In this document: piece after piece, positions 36,235-45,557 of the stretch
Layout: every line of letters starts with the position of its first letter
How positions within the stretch are numbered: the stretch's first letter is position 1
Assembly (NCBI RefSeq): GCF_036010325.1
Contig: NZ_CP108549.1
Span: 744,001 to 808,000 of the forward strand
Reading direction: 5' to 3'
Length of the DNA stretch: 64,000 nucleotides
DNA from: Streptomyces sp. NBC_01210
GTDB taxonomy: Bacteria; Actinomycetota; Actinomycetes; Streptomycetales; Streptomycetaceae
Program-made: the position numbers and the translations under genes
Notes under the pieces: generated by a model
Database searches by the model: none
The model's input: the letters and a program-made list of their open reading frames with translations, nothing else
Told to the model about the DNA's origin: nothing

Positions 36235-39174
36235 TCAGCCGTCGGGCGCCAGCCACATACGGATTCTCGCCATCAGATCGTCCGCGTCCACCGGTTTGGC
36301 CACATAGTCATTGGCTCCGGCGGCCAGAGCCTTGGCACGGTCCCCCGGCATGGCCTTGGCGGTGACCGCGATGATCGGCACATCGGCGAAGCGGGGCATT
36401 TCCCTGATCGCCGCCATGGTGGCGGTGCCGTCCATACCGGCCATCATCACGTCCATCACGACGAGATCCACCTCGTCGTGCGCCATGAGCAGATCGATCC
36501 CCGCTCTGCCGTTGTCCGCCTGAAGCACCAGCATCCCCTCGCGTTCCAGGACCTGAGTCAGCGCGAAGATGTTCCGGGTGTCGTCGTCCACCACCAACAC
36601 CGTGTGCCCGGTGGCTGGTTCGCCCCCGCGAGGCACGACTTCCGCGTACTCCTCAGTGCCGTCGTGCGACTGCTGCTGGAGCGCCGGGGCCCGCACGGGC
36701 AGGTAGAGCGTGAAGGAGCTGCCCCGGCCCACAGCGCTCTCCGCGACGATGGCACCGCCGAGGAGCTGAGCCACCTCCCGGCTGATGGACAGCCCGAGTC
36801 CGGTGCCACCGTAGCGGCGGGATGTGGTCCCGTCGCCCTGCTGAAAAGCTCCGAACACGCTCTGCAGACGGTCGGCCGGGATGCCGATTCCGGTGTCGGA
36901 GACACGGAAGGCGACAATCGGACCGCGGTCGTGCAGGGCAGGAGGCAGCTCGTCGCCGGCGGCGTGGTGGACGCGGAGTTCGACGCGGCCCTGCTCGGTG
37001 AACTTCAGCGCGTTGGAGACGAGATTGCGCAGCACCTGCCGGAGCCGGGACTCGTCGGTGATGAGTTCGTCGGGGAGCCCCGGCGTGGCGATCACACGGA
37101 ACTCCAGCTCGCGTTCGCTCGCCACCGGGCGGAAAGTCGCCTCGACGTACTCCAGGAGCTGGTGCAGCGCGAACGGCTCGGCGTGGATGTCCATCTTTCC
37201 GGCTTCGACCTTCGACAGGTCCAGGATGTCGTTGATCAGCTGGAGCAGGTCGGACCCCGCGGAGTGGATCACCTCGGCATAGTCGACCTGTTTCTGCGTC
37301 AGGTTGCCCTCGATGTTCTGGGCGAGCAACTGGGCAAGGATCAGCAGGCTGTTCAGCGGCGTACGCAGTTCGTGGCTCATATTGGCCAGGAACTCGGACT
37401 TGTACATCGAGGTACGGGAGAGCTGCTGGGCGCGGGCCTCCAGCTCCTGGCGGGCCTGCTCGATCTCCAGGTTCTTGCGCTCGATGTCCCGGTTGCGGTC
37501 CGCCAGCAGCGCCGCCTTCTCCTGGAGTTCGGCGTTGGAACGCTGCAGCTCCTCCTGACGTGCCTGCAACTCCCGGGAACGGGTGCTGAGTTCCGCCGTC
37601 AGCCGCTGCGACTGGTCCAGGAGTTCGTCCGTACGCACATTGGCGATCAGCGAGCTGACGTTCACGCCGACCGTCTCGATGAACTGGTCGAGGAAGTCCC
37701 GGTGGATGGCGGTCAGCGGGCGCAGGGCCGCCAGTTCGATGACGCCGAGCGCCTGCTCCTCCACGACGATCGGCAGCACGATCAAGTTGCTGGGATCCAT
37801 GCGGCCGGTGCCGGACACGATGGTCGCGTAGCCGGGCGGCAAGTCGTCCACGGTGATGGTGTGGCGGCTCTGCGCGGCCTGGCCGACCAGCGACTGTCCC
37901 AGCCGGAAACGGCGCGGTTCTGCGGCCGGGTCGTCGGGCGCGCCGTAGGCGGCGATCATGACCAGCTCTGTTCCACGGCCCTCGTCCCCGGCCAGGAAGA
38001 AGCCACCGTACTGGGCGGAGACGAGCGGGGGCACCTCTGTCATGATCAGCTCGGCGACCGCGGAGAGGCTTCGGGTGCCCTGCATGAGGCTCGATATACG
38101 GGCCAGATGGGTCTTGAGCCAGTCCTGTTCCTCATTGGCCCGGACCGTCGCGCGCAGCGACTCCACCATCGCGTTGATGTTGTCCTTGAGATCTCCGACC
38201 TCGCCGGGAGCCTCCACCGTGATGGACCGGGTGAGATCGCCTTCCGCGACCGCGCTGGTCACTTTGGCGATGGCACGCACCTGGCGGGTCAGATTGCCGG
38301 CCAGTTCGTTGACGTTCTCGGTGAGCCGCTTCCAGGTGCCGGAAACACCCTCCACCTCGGCCTGGCCGCCCAGCCGCCCCTCGCTGCCGACCTCGCGGGC
38401 CACCCGCGTGACTTCGGCGGCGAAGGAGGACAGCTGGTCGACCATGGTGTTGATCGTGGTCTTGAGTTCCAGGATCTCCCCGCGCGCGTCGACATCGATC
38501 TTGCGCGTCAGATCGCCACCGGCGACGGCCGTGGTGACCTGGGCGATGTTGCGGACCTGGTTGGTGAGATTGGTCGCCATGGAGTTGACGTTGTCGGTCA
38601 GATCCTTCCAGGTGCCCGACACTCCTCGGACGGTGGCCTGACCGCCGAGCTTTCCGTCCGTTCCCACCTCGCGGGCGACCCGGCTGACCTCCTCGGCGAA
38701 CGAGGACAGCCGGTCCACCATCGTGTTGATGGTCTCCTTGAGCTCCAGGATCTCCCCGCGCGCGTCCACCCTGATCTTCTGGGTGAGGTCGCCGCGGGCC
38801 ACGGCCGTAGCGACCTGGGCGATGGACCGGACCTGGGACGTCAGGTTGTCCGCCATGGTGTTGACGCCGGTGGTGAGCTCCTGCCACACGCCGCTCACTC
38901 GCGGTTCCTGCGCGTGACCGCCGAGCAGGCCCTGTCCGCCGACCTCCCGGGCGACCCGGGTGACCTCGGAGGTGACCACCGACAGCTGGTCCACCATGCC
39001 GTTGTAGATGGTCGCGATCTCGCCGAGCAGCCCTTCGGCGTCGGGAAGCCGGGCCGAGAGGTCGCCGTCCCGTACGGCCGTCAGCCCGGCCAACAGTTTC
39101 CTGAGCCCTTCCTCGCTCAGCTCTGCGGGCAGCCGGGCCTGATGGGGATCAGGCGTGTGGGCAGGCACATCCAT
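36235..39174 (-). CDS. Soluble multi-HAMP hybrid histidine kinase
   Basis: A 979-residue hybrid kinase without membrane segments. Four HAMP-type units occur at about residues 34, 128, 220 and 312 ([19 protein letters not shown] and relatives) with a 92-residue period. They are followed by a GAF domain (about 390-550), a long coiled coil ([20 protein letters not shown]), a HisKA domain with H601 in [11 protein letters not shown], a HATPase domain ([17 protein letters not shown]) and a receiver domain with D908 in [11 protein letters not shown]. It resembles the osmostress HAMP-array kinases linked to SigB in Streptomyces. ATG 39174 has GAGGTC upstream. Confidence 0.9.
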   Translation of the reverse strand: MDVPAHTPDPHQARLPAELSEEGLRKLLAGLTAVRDGDLSARLPDAEGLLGEIATIYNGMVDQLSVVTSEVTRVAREVGGQGLLGGHAQEPRVSGVWQELTTGVNTMADNLTSQVRSIAQVATAVARGDLTQKIRVDARGEILELKETINTMVDRLSSFAEEVSRVAREVGTDGKLGGQATVRGVSGTWKDLTDNVNSMATNLTNQVRNIAQVTTAVAGGDLTRKIDVDARGEILELKTTINTMVDQLSSFAAEVTRVAREVGSEGRLGGQAEVEGVSGTWKRLTENVNELAGNLTRQVRAIAKVTSAVAEGDLTRSITVEAPGEVGDLKDNINAMVESLRATVRANEEQDWLKTHLARISSLMQGTRSLSAVAELIMTEVPPLVSAQYGGFFLAGDEGRGTELVMIAAYGAPDDPAAEPRRFRLGQSLVGQAAQSRHTITVDDLPPGYATIVSGTGRMDPSNLIVLPIVVEEQALGVIELAALRPLTAIHRDFLDQFIETVGVNVSSLIANVRTDELLDQSQRLTAELSTRSRELQARQEELQRSNAELQEKAALLADRNRDIERKNLEIEQARQELEARAQQLSRTSMYKSEFLANMSHELRTPLNSLLILAQLLAQNIEGNLTQKQVDYAEVIHSAGSDLLQLINDILDLSKVEAGKMDIHAEPFALHQLLEYVEATFRPVASERELEFRVIATPGLPDELITDESRLRQVLRNLVSNALKFTEQGRVELRVHHAAGDELPPALHDRGPIVAFRVSDTGIGIPADRLQSVFGAFQQGDGTTSRRYGGTGLGLSISREVAQLLGGAIVAESAVGRGSSFTLYLPVRAPALQQQSHDGTEEYAEVVPRGGEPATGHTVLVVDDDTRNIFALTQVLEREGMLVLQADNGRAGIDLLMAHDEVDLVVMDVMMAGMDGTATMAAIREMPRFADVPIIAVTAKAMPGDRAKALAAGANDYVAKPVDADDLMARIRMWLAPDG

Positions 39175-39362
39175 CGCTGACCTCGCGCTGTCGTGACTCG
39201 CGACGCCGTGCTGCGAGAACCCGCAGCGTGGCGGCCTCAACGGCTCTTCCCACTGTGGCATGCGGTATCGGTCCGGACACCCGGGGCGGTACGCAGGCAT
39301 CACCCGTCACACAGGCATCGCCCGCTCCTCGGGGACGGCCCCCCTCGCCCCGGACGGCCCGG

Positions 39363-39788
39363 CTATTCGGGGACGGCCACCACGAACCAGACCGCCTTGC
39401 CCGTTCCGCGCGGCACCCATCCCCAGCCGGCGGACAGCCGCTCGAGCAGATAGAGGCCGTGCCCCGAGGACCGTGCCGCGCGATGCGGGCCATGAGGCCG
39501 CGGCCGTACCGGACTGGTGTCGCTGACCTGGACCCACAGACGCCCGGGGGACCGGTCGAGCCTCAGCTCGCACGGAGTCCCACCATGCAGGCACGAATTG
39601 GTGACGACCTCGGATACGAGCAGCAGCACGTCGCCTCTTACGACGTTCCCGGCCGGGCCGGAGAGGCTGAACCACTCGTCGAGCACCCGCCGCGTCAGGT
39701 CTCGGCACTGGCCCACCACCCCCGGGCCGCCCTTCAGAGAAAAACGGCGGCTGTAGGTCACTCTCCGCTCTTTCTGTGCCCACTCCAT
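39363..39788 (-). CDS. RsbW-like ATP-binding regulator
   Basis: A 141-residue GHKL ATPase domain: DVLLLVSEVVTNSCLHGGTP (N-box), LWVQVSDTSPVRP (G1) and SSGHGLYLLERLSAGWGW (G2), ending WFVVAVPE. It is close in sequence to the one at 40833-41312, so they are paralogues flanking the sigma factor gene. It is divergent from that sigma factor, with 125 bases between starts. ATG 39788 has no clear ribosome site; GTG at codon 10 is possible. It probably acts as anti-sigma factor or STAS kinase. Confidence 0.85.
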   Translation of the reverse strand: MEWAQKERRVTYSRRFSLKGGPGVVGQCRDLTRRVLDEWFSLSGPAGNVVRGDVLLLVSEVVTNSCLHGGTPCELRLDRSPGRLWVQVSDTSPVRPRPHGPHRAARSSGHGLYLLERLSAGWGWVPRGTGKAVWFVVAVPE

Positions 39789-39913
39789 ATCATGCCGGTG
39801 CCCCGTAAACCGACATCAAAGCATCAGAAGTGGGCATCTTTAAGGACAGGAAGCTCGTACGACGGTCACGCTGTGCCCGACAGCGCCGACCTCCGCCCCG
39901 TCGAAGGAGCCTC

Positions 39914-40849
39914 ATGTCCAGCGGGATTCATACCGCCTCCAGCGGGATTCGTACTGCCCAGATCGCCGCGGCTGTCGCGCCGCCGCCACCGGGGCACGAG
40001 GTGCGCCGTACCGCGCTGGACGGCCTGCCGGAGATCACCGATCCCTTGTCGGTCAGCCCTGTGGACGCACGGACTTTGTCAACGTCGTTGTTCAAGCGTC
40101 TGGGCGCGCTCGACGAGGGCACTCCGGGGTACTCATACGTCCGCAACACGCTGGTCGAACTCAATCTGAGTCTGGTGAAATTCGCCGCGCAGCGGTTCCG
40201 CAACCGCGCCGAGCCCATGGAGGACATCGTCCAGGTCGGGACGATCGGTCTCATCAAGGCGATCAACCGATTCGACGTGTACCGGGGAGTGGAATTCGCC
40301 AGCTTCGCTCTTCCGACCATTGTCGGCGAGATCAAGCGGTCCTTCCGGGACACCAGCTGGGCCGTCCAGGTACCGCGCAGGCTCCAGGAGCTGCGGATCG
40401 ACCTGGCCAAGGCCCGGGACGCCATGGAGCAGCACCTGGGACGCCTGCCGACCGCGCCCGAGCTGGCCGAACACCTCGGCATCACCGAGGCCGAGGTGGT
40501 TGAGGGCGAACAGGCGGCCAATGGGTACGTGGCGCGATCCCTGGACTGGCCGCTCGACGACGACGAGGGTTCGCTCAACGCGGTCACCCGCACTCTTGGC
40601 GAGGAAGACCCGGCGTTCGACATCGTGGAATCCGTGGAATCCCTCAAGCCGCTGATCGCCGGCCTCGGGGACAGGGACCGTCTCATACTGTCGCTGCGCT
40701 TCGGCGGGGAACTCACGCAGTCCGAGATCGCGGCCCGTCTGGGCCTCTCCCAGATGCATGTCTCGCGGCTGCTGGCGCGCATATGCTCGACGCTTCGTAC
40801 CGCGCTGCTGGACGATGCGCAGCCCAGAGCCGCTACCGGTTCCGGGTAG
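39914..40849 (+). CDS. SigB/SigF-type RNA polymerase sigma factor
   Basis: A 311-residue group 3 sigma factor with region 2 (LVKFAAQRFRNRAEPMEDIVQVGTIGLIKAINRFD), region 3 (GRLPTAPELAEHLGITEAEV) and a region 4 HTH (TQSEIAARLGLSQMHVSRLLARI). ATG 39914 is four bases after AAGGAG; the frame open to 39830 is basic noise. The first 70 residues are a Ser/Pro-rich extension with a duplicated SSGIxTA. It lies between two anti-sigma-like genes and its 3' end overlaps the opposite-strand anti-sigma gene by 17 bases. This is the most likely main output of the local partner-switch system. Confidence 0.92.
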   Translation: MSSGIHTASSGIRTAQIAAAVAPPPPGHEVRRTALDGLPEITDPLSVSPVDARTLSTSLFKRLGALDEGTPGYSYVRNTLVELNLSLVKFAAQRFRNRAEPMEDIVQVGTIGLIKAINRFDVYRGVEFASFALPTIVGEIKRSFRDTSWAVQVPRRLQELRIDLAKARDAMEQHLGRLPTAPELAEHLGITEAEVVEGEQAANGYVARSLDWPLDDDEGSLNAVTRTLGEEDPAFDIVESVESLKPLIAGLGDRDRLILSLRFGGELTQSEIAARLGLSQMHVSRLLARICSTLRTALLDDAQPRAATGSG

Positions 40850-41312
40850 GACGAGCCCGCTCGGCGCCTGAGGGAGAGCCGACCTCGAGCCAGACGACCT
40901 TGCCGTCGCCCCGCGGGGCCCAGCCCCAGCTCCGCGCGAGCCGCTCCAGCACGATCAGACCGTGGCCGCCGGGCTGCGACGCGTCTTGGGGCGGCCGGCG
41001 CCTCGGAGACTCCGGGCTGGCGTCGGCGACCTCGATCCGTAGCCGTTCGCCGTCGTGGATCAACACCAGTTCCGTCGGCCCGCCGGCATGCAGACAGGCG
41101 TTGGTGACCACCTCGGAGACGAGGAGCAGCACGTCCTCGACGAGTTCCGCCTCGCCCACCTCCGGCTCCACCTCCGCCGCCGCCCCGGCGGGGATCCATC
41201 CCCAGTCCTCCAGCGCCTCCCTGGTGAAGTCACGGCAGCGGCTCACCACCCCCTTGGTCCCGAACAGCGCCAGACGGCGGGTCTGCCCCTGTCCGCGGAG
41301 GCTCACGCCCAT
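40833..41312 (-). CDS. RsbW-like anti-sigma factor
   Basis: A 159-residue GHKL ATPase domain with DVLLLVSEVVTNACLHAGGP, LRIEVADASPESPRRR and GGHGLIVLERLARSWGW. Paralogue of 39363-39788. It is 11 bases downstream of the STAS gene on the same strand, an rsbV-rsbW order, with GGAGGAG four bases before ATG 41312. The two products should form an antagonist/anti-sigma pair. Its 3' end runs 17 bases into the convergent sigma factor gene. Confidence 0.88.
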   Translation of the reverse strand: MGVSLRGQGQTRRLALFGTKGVVSRCRDFTREALEDWGWIPAGAAAEVEPEVGEAELVEDVLLLVSEVVTNACLHAGGPTELVLIHDGERLRIEVADASPESPRRRPPQDASQPGGHGLIVLERLARSWGWAPRGDGKVVWLEVGSPSGAERARPTRNR

Positions 41313-41323
41313 CGACTCCTCCG

Positions 41324-41719
41324 CTACTTCGGCCGCTGGTCCGCCAGCGCCTCGTCGAGACTGGCGTACACCCGGAACACCGCGCGCGCACCCGTGATGT
41401 CGAACATGCGTGCCACCGGCGGGCGCAGCGCGGCGAGCTCCAGGCGGCCACCCGCTTCGCTCGCGGCGAGCCGCGCACGCAGCAGCACGTTCAGGCCGGT
41501 GGAGTCGCAGAACCGCAGTTCGGCGCAGTCGACCACAATCCGCTCGCCGGCCTCCACGGCTTCAGCGAGTCCCTCACGCAACGGATCGGCAGTGTCGTGA
41601 TCGAGTTCGCCGGCGAGTAGGAGTACGACGGCGTCGGCCTCCGCTCTCACTTCGACACTGAGGCGCCCTCTGCCGGCGACACCCTCCCGCTGTGGCTGCC
41701 CGGCGGCTCCCGACACCAT
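41324..41719 (-). CDS. STAS-domain anti-sigma factor antagonist
   Basis: A 131-residue RsbV/SpoIIAA-like protein. LSVEVRAEADAVVLLLAGELDHDTADPL is the STAS core strand-helix, and CAELRFCDSTGLNVLL carries the phosphorylatable serine in DSTG. Unphosphorylated, it should bind the RsbW-like partner encoded next and free the sigma factor. PP2C phosphatases at 14334 and 33907 are candidate activators. ATG 41719 follows GGGAGG with a nine-base C-rich spacer. Confidence 0.92.
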   Translation of the reverse strand: MVSGAAGQPQREGVAGRGRLSVEVRAEADAVVLLLAGELDHDTADPLREGLAEAVEAGERIVVDCAELRFCDSTGLNVLLRARLAASEAGGRLELAALRPPVARMFDITGARAVFRVYASLDEALADQRPK

Positions 41720-41867
41720 GGGGGGGTCCTCCCGCCTCCTTGACGTACATCCGGTCAGTTCGACTATTGCCCGACTGGGCCGACGCGGCCAGCCCGGCGA
41801 GGGGCGAGGCGTGTTGTGGAAGTAGCGCAGGCTGCCCGCAGGGCGGGCGGGACTTCCCAAACCCGCC

Positions 41868-42116
41868 CTAGAACCGCCGGGGCGTGATGTGTCGCTCCCC
41901 GGGCCGCTGATCCGGCCGTGCCTGCGCGATGTAGCGTTCCGCCGCGATGACGGCCTCGGCCGCCGTGCGCCTGCCCATCAGCACGCACAGGGTGTACACG
42001 GTGTCTTCGAAGCGGCTACGGGCACGGGGGTCGTGCGGGGCGACAAGAACGCGTCGTTCCTGCGCCCGATAACGGGCCATAAGGCCGGCGATCACACCTG
42101 CATCCGGCATCAACAT
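41868..42116 (-). CDS. DUF5133-type small protein
   Basis: An 82-residue protein (MLMPDAGVIAGLMARYRAQERR) with a repeated helical motif and a basic tail. It matches the actinobacterial DUF5133 family, common near stress and secondary metabolism genes, without known function. AAGGAGGGC ends four to five bases before ATG 42116. It lies upstream of the STAS gene on the same strand with a 148-base gap. Confidence 0.75.
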   Translation of the reverse strand: MLMPDAGVIAGLMARYRAQERRVLVAPHDPRARSRFEDTVYTLCVLMGRRTAAEAVIAAERYIAQARPDQRPGERHITPRRF

Positions 42117-42363
42117 CAGTGCCCTCCTTGACTGAAAGCACCAGCGGGAGTCGGGCCGCAAGGGCGGATGATCAGAGCGGGCTCCCGCTCGAAAGAGCGT
42201 CACCCGGCCGTTCATTCTCGCCCGGAGCATTCACACCCGCCATTCGTGTGATTACTTTCAGCAATCAAGGGACTGCTACACCATTCACTCGGCATGATCG
42301 GCGCCCTTGCGGGCAGGAGCGCCTCGTCTGTTCACCGCCCGACACGGAAAGAGATCCCGACGC

Positions 42364-42534
42364 GTGTCCTCCCACTCCTCTACCCCGGGTTCGCCGATCT
42401 ACGACCAGATGGTTCGCGAGCGCGGCGACGTTCTCGCCGAAGCCCGAACCATCGCCGCACTGGCCCATCAGTACGCGGACCAAGCACTGGGACGGAGTGT
42501 CCCGGTCCAGCAGGACCCCGTCGAGCGGCGCTGA
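42364..42534 (+). CDS. Small hypothetical protein
   Basis: A 56-residue helical protein (PIYDQMVRERGDVLAEARTIAALAHQYADQAL) starting at GTG 42364, about ten bases after GGAAAGAGA. The helix is amphipathic and the tail polar. I do not recognise a family. The 56 bases to the next start carry a sigma-B-type promoter, so it is separate from the glyoxalase gene. Confidence 0.5.
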   Translation: MSSHSSTPGSPIYDQMVRERGDVLAEARTIAALAHQYADQALGRSVPVQQDPVERR

Positions 42535-42554
42535 ACGCCCCGGTAATCAACGCT

Positions 42555-42579
42555 GTGTGCTCTTGAAGGCGACGGGTAC
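42555..42579 (+). promoter_or_regulatory. Sigma-B-type promoter of the glyoxalase-family gene
   Basis: GTGTG (42555-42559), 14 bases, then GGGTAC (42574-42579) matches GNNTN-14/16-GGGTAY exactly. The ATG at 42590 is 11 bases after the -10, where transcription should start, so the mRNA is likely leaderless. Confidence 0.6.
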
Positions 42580-42589
42580 CCGGCACCGT

Positions 42590-43006
42590 ATGACGGTCGA
42601 AAAAACGAGTGTCCTCGTCCTGGACTGTGCCGAGCCCACAGAGCTGGCGGCGTTCTACGCCGGCCTTTTGCACGCAGAGCTGCGGATCGGGCGCGACCCC
42701 GACTTCGTGGAAGTCATCGGCCATAACGGCGTACATCTGGCGATTCGCAGGGATCACGGTTACGCGCCACCCAGCTGGCCGCGGCCCGAGGACTCCCAGC
42801 AGGCGCATCTGCGCATCCTGGTGGACCTCGGCGACATGGACGAAGCCGAACGCGAGGCAATCAGCCTCGGCGCCCGGCCGGTGGACACCAAGGACAACGG
42901 CGGCCCGCGTGACGTACGTGTCTATGCCGACCCGGCCGGGCACTCCTTCTCGCTGGCCGTGTCTCCACGGGGCCGGAACGCCGGCTCTCGGCTGCCACGT
43001 CAGTGA
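42590..43006 (+). CDS. VOC (glyoxalase/bleomycin-resistance fold) protein
   Basis: A 138-residue protein of two beta-alpha-beta-beta-beta units: KTSVLVLDCAEPTELAAFYAGLLHAEL at the front and RVYADPAGHSFSLAVSP at the end. It fits the VOC superfamily of glyoxalase, dioxygenase and antibiotic-binding proteins; the GHSFSL block is frequent in actinobacterial stress members. The catalytic metal set is not complete enough to name a reaction. ATG 42590 has no ribosome site and is probably leaderless from the sigma-B-type promoter. Confidence 0.85.
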   Translation: MTVEKTSVLVLDCAEPTELAAFYAGLLHAELRIGRDPDFVEVIGHNGVHLAIRRDHGYAPPSWPRPEDSQQAHLRILVDLGDMDEAEREAISLGARPVDTKDNGGPRDVRVYADPAGHSFSLAVSPRGRNAGSRLPRQ

Positions 43007-43355
43007 GCGCACTGAACATCCGCGCCCAACAGGGTTTCGCGGCGGACCACAGCCCGAGGGTGTGGTCCGTCTGTGTGAAGACGGAGGGTATGCGCAAGTC
43101 ACCAGCAGCCCAAAGTAGTTGAGGAGTGCCTTCGAGTAGATCCCTCTGCGTACGCCGACCTTCCCGCTCCCGCGCCGCTCCAATCCCCGGCCACGGCGCC
43201 TCAGACCTCAGCAGGCCTCAGCGCGGGCCCGGCTGCGCTGTTCGCGGCGCGTACCTCCTGCTTTCACACGGACGACACCGCCCCTTCCCTTCCAGTCGCT
43301 CCTCTTGGAAACTCCGCTCACTCCTGTTTCCTCACTCCAAGAGGTGCCCACTCTC
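43007..43355. other. Spacer before the phospholipase C gene
   Basis: About 350 bases with a terminator near the start and a pyrimidine-rich stretch before the phospholipase. A GGGTAT at 43086 has no -35 at sigma-B spacing. No gene is supported. Confidence 0.5.
43043..43069 (+). terminator. Stem-loop terminator after the VOC gene
   Basis: CGGACCACA (43043-43051) pairs with TGTGGTCCG (43061-43069) around a 9-base loop that can itself fold CCC-GA-GGG. It lies 37 bases after the stop. Confidence 0.7.
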
Positions 43356-45410
43356 ATGCCTGAACTCAATCGGCGCCGCTTCCTCCAGATCGCCGGCGCG
43401 ACCGCCGGCTTCGCGGCCCTGTCGAGCAGCATCGACCGCGCCGCCGCCATCCCCGCCAGCCGCCGCTCCGGCACCATCAAGGACGTCGACCACATCGTCG
43501 TGCTGATGCAGGAGAACCGTTCGTTCGACCACTACTTCGGCGCGCTGAAGGGCGTACGCGGATTCGGTGACCCGCGTCCCGTCACGCTGCCCGGCGGCAA
43601 GTCGGTCTGGCACCAGTCGGACGGCACCAAGGACGTGCTGCCCTACCACCCGGACGCCAAGGACCTCGGCATGCAGTTCATCGAGGGCCTCAACCACGAC
43701 TGGCAGGGCGGCCACAAGGCCTGGAACCAGGGCAAGTACGACCAGTGGATTCCCGCCAAATCCGCGGGGACAATGGCGTATCTGACGCGCGAGGACATCC
43801 CGTTCCACTACGCGCTCGCGGACAAGTTCACCGTGTGCGACGCCTACCACTGTTCGTTCATCGGAGCCACCGACCCCAACCGCTACTACATGTGGACCGG
43901 GCACACCGGAAACGACGGCAAGGGCGGCGGGCCCGTTCTCGGCAACGACGAGGCCGGATACGACTGGACGACGTACCCCGAGCGGCTGGAGCAGGCCGGG
44001 ATCTCGTGGAAGATCTACCAGGACATCGGCGACGGCCTGGACGCGGGCGGCTCCTGGGGCTGGATCGAGGACGCCTACCGCGGCAACTACGGCGACAACT
44101 CCCTGCTGTACTTCAACAAGTACCGCAATGCCAAGCCCGGCGATCCGCTCCACGACAAGGCGCGCACCGGCACCAACGCGAAGAGCGGCGACGGCTACTT
44201 CGACATCCTCAAGGCCGATGTGAAGGCCGGGAAGCTCCCCCAGGTCTCCTGGATCGCCGCGCCCGAGGCCTTCAGCGAGCACCCCAACTGGCCCGCCAAC
44301 TACGGCGCCTGGTACATCTCGCAGGTGCTGGAGGCGCTCACGTCCAACCCGGAGGTGTGGAGCAGGACCGCGCTGTTCATCACGTACGACGAGAACGACG
44401 GCTACTTCGACCACATCACCCCGCCCTACCCGCCGGCCTCCGCCGCCCAGGGCCTGTCCACCGTGGACGCCAAACTCGACCAGTTCGGCGGGAACAGCAC
44501 CTACGCCGCCGGACCCTACGGCCTCGGCCAGCGTGTGCCCATGCTCGTCGTATCGCCCTGGAGCACCGGCGGCTACGTGTGCTCGGAGGTCTTCGACCAC
44601 ACCTCGATCATCCGGTTCATGGAACGCCGATTCGGCGTTGGCGAGCCGAACATCTCGCCGTGGCGGCGCGCCGTCTGCGGCGACCTCGCCTCGGCCTTCG
44701 ACTTCGGGCTCAAGGACACCAGGCCCGCCTCGCTCCCGGACACCGACGGATACGAGCCTCCGGACCGCGAGCGGCACCCCAGCTACGTGCCGAAGCCGCC
44801 TGCCAACCCGGTCCTGCCCAAGCAGGAGCGGGGTTCGAGGCCCGCCCGCCCGCTGCAGTACGCACCGCTGGTGGACGGGGCCGCGACGCCGGCGACGGGG
44901 CGCTTCACGCTCACCTTCAGCGGCGGCGCAGCGGCGGGAGCGTGCTTCTCCGTCACGTCGGCGAACCGCACCGACGGACCGTGGACCTACACCGCCGAAG
45001 CCGGCAAGAAGATCTCCGACACCTGGAACACGGCCTACTCGAAGGATGTGTACGACCTCTCGGTGTTCGGCCCGAACGGCTTCCTGCGCACTTTCAGGGG
45101 CCCGGGCAAAACCGCAGGCCCCGAGGTGACGGCCCGCCATGTCCCGGGAGGCTGCATCGAGCTGACGATGACCAATGCGGGCAGCGTCGACTGCCAGCTG
45201 AAGGTCACCCATGCGTACGGCGGAAAGCGTGAGACGTTCACCGTGCGCAAGGGCGGACGCGTGGTGCACACGGTGGACCTGCGTGCGAGTAGCCGCTGGT
45301 ACGACCTGACCGTGGTGTCCGACAAGGACGGCACATTCCTTCGCCGGTTCGCCGGACACGTCGAGAACGGTCAGCCCGGCGTGAGCGACCCCGCCATCAT
45401 CACCGTCTGA
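43356..45410 (+). CDS. Tat-exported phospholipase C, phosphocholine-type
   Basis: A 684-residue secreted enzyme. The N-terminus MPELNRRRFLQIAGATAGFAAL is a Tat signal with RRRFLQ. The catalytic phosphoesterase domain (about 40-470) has the family motif MQENRSFDHYFG, IGATDPNRYYMWTG and TYDENDGYFDH. Two C-terminal beta domains (about 520-600 and 600-684) match DUF756 repeats of these enzymes. It hydrolyses phosphatidylcholine-like lipids outside the cell, releasing phosphorylated head groups. ATG 43356 is nine bases after GAGGTG. A strong terminator follows. Confidence 0.94.
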   Translation: MPELNRRRFLQIAGATAGFAALSSSIDRAAAIPASRRSGTIKDVDHIVVLMQENRSFDHYFGALKGVRGFGDPRPVTLPGGKSVWHQSDGTKDVLPYHPDAKDLGMQFIEGLNHDWQGGHKAWNQGKYDQWIPAKSAGTMAYLTREDIPFHYALADKFTVCDAYHCSFIGATDPNRYYMWTGHTGNDGKGGGPVLGNDEAGYDWTTYPERLEQAGISWKIYQDIGDGLDAGGSWGWIEDAYRGNYGDNSLLYFNKYRNAKPGDPLHDKARTGTNAKSGDGYFDILKADVKAGKLPQVSWIAAPEAFSEHPNWPANYGAWYISQVLEALTSNPEVWSRTALFITYDENDGYFDHITPPYPPASAAQGLSTVDAKLDQFGGNSTYAAGPYGLGQRVPMLVVSPWSTGGYVCSEVFDHTSIIRFMERRFGVGEPNISPWRRAVCGDLASAFDFGLKDTRPASLPDTDGYEPPDRERHPSYVPKPPANPVLPKQERGSRPARPLQYAPLVDGAATPATGRFTLTFSGGAAAGACFSVTSANRTDGPWTYTAEAGKKISDTWNTAYSKDVYDLSVFGPNGFLRTFRGPGKTAGPEVTARHVPGGCIELTMTNAGSVDCQLKVTHAYGGKRETFTVRKGGRVVHTVDLRASSRWYDLTVVSDKDGTFLRRFAGHVENGQPGVSDPAIITV

Positions 45411-45424
45411 CCTGTCGGCCGGCT

Positions 45425-45454
45425 ACGGCCGCCCGCCGAACCGCGGGCGGCCGT
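45425..45454. terminator. 12-bp stem-loop terminator
   Basis: ACGGCCGCCCGC (45425-45436) and its exact complement (45443-45454) around a 6-base loop, 15 bases after the phospholipase stop. Confidence 0.85.
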
Positions 45455-45557
45455 CGTCCGACACCTCGACACGGACTCGCCGTGAAATACACGACTTGGC
45501 GCAGAATTCATGATTTCGTCATTGAATTGGCCGATATCCTTGTCGTAGGAGCCCTCT

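Noticed and set aside
36478..39180. 900-residue plus-strand frame opposite the hybrid kinase
   Set aside because: Antisense shadow with periodic composition caused by the HAMP repeats.
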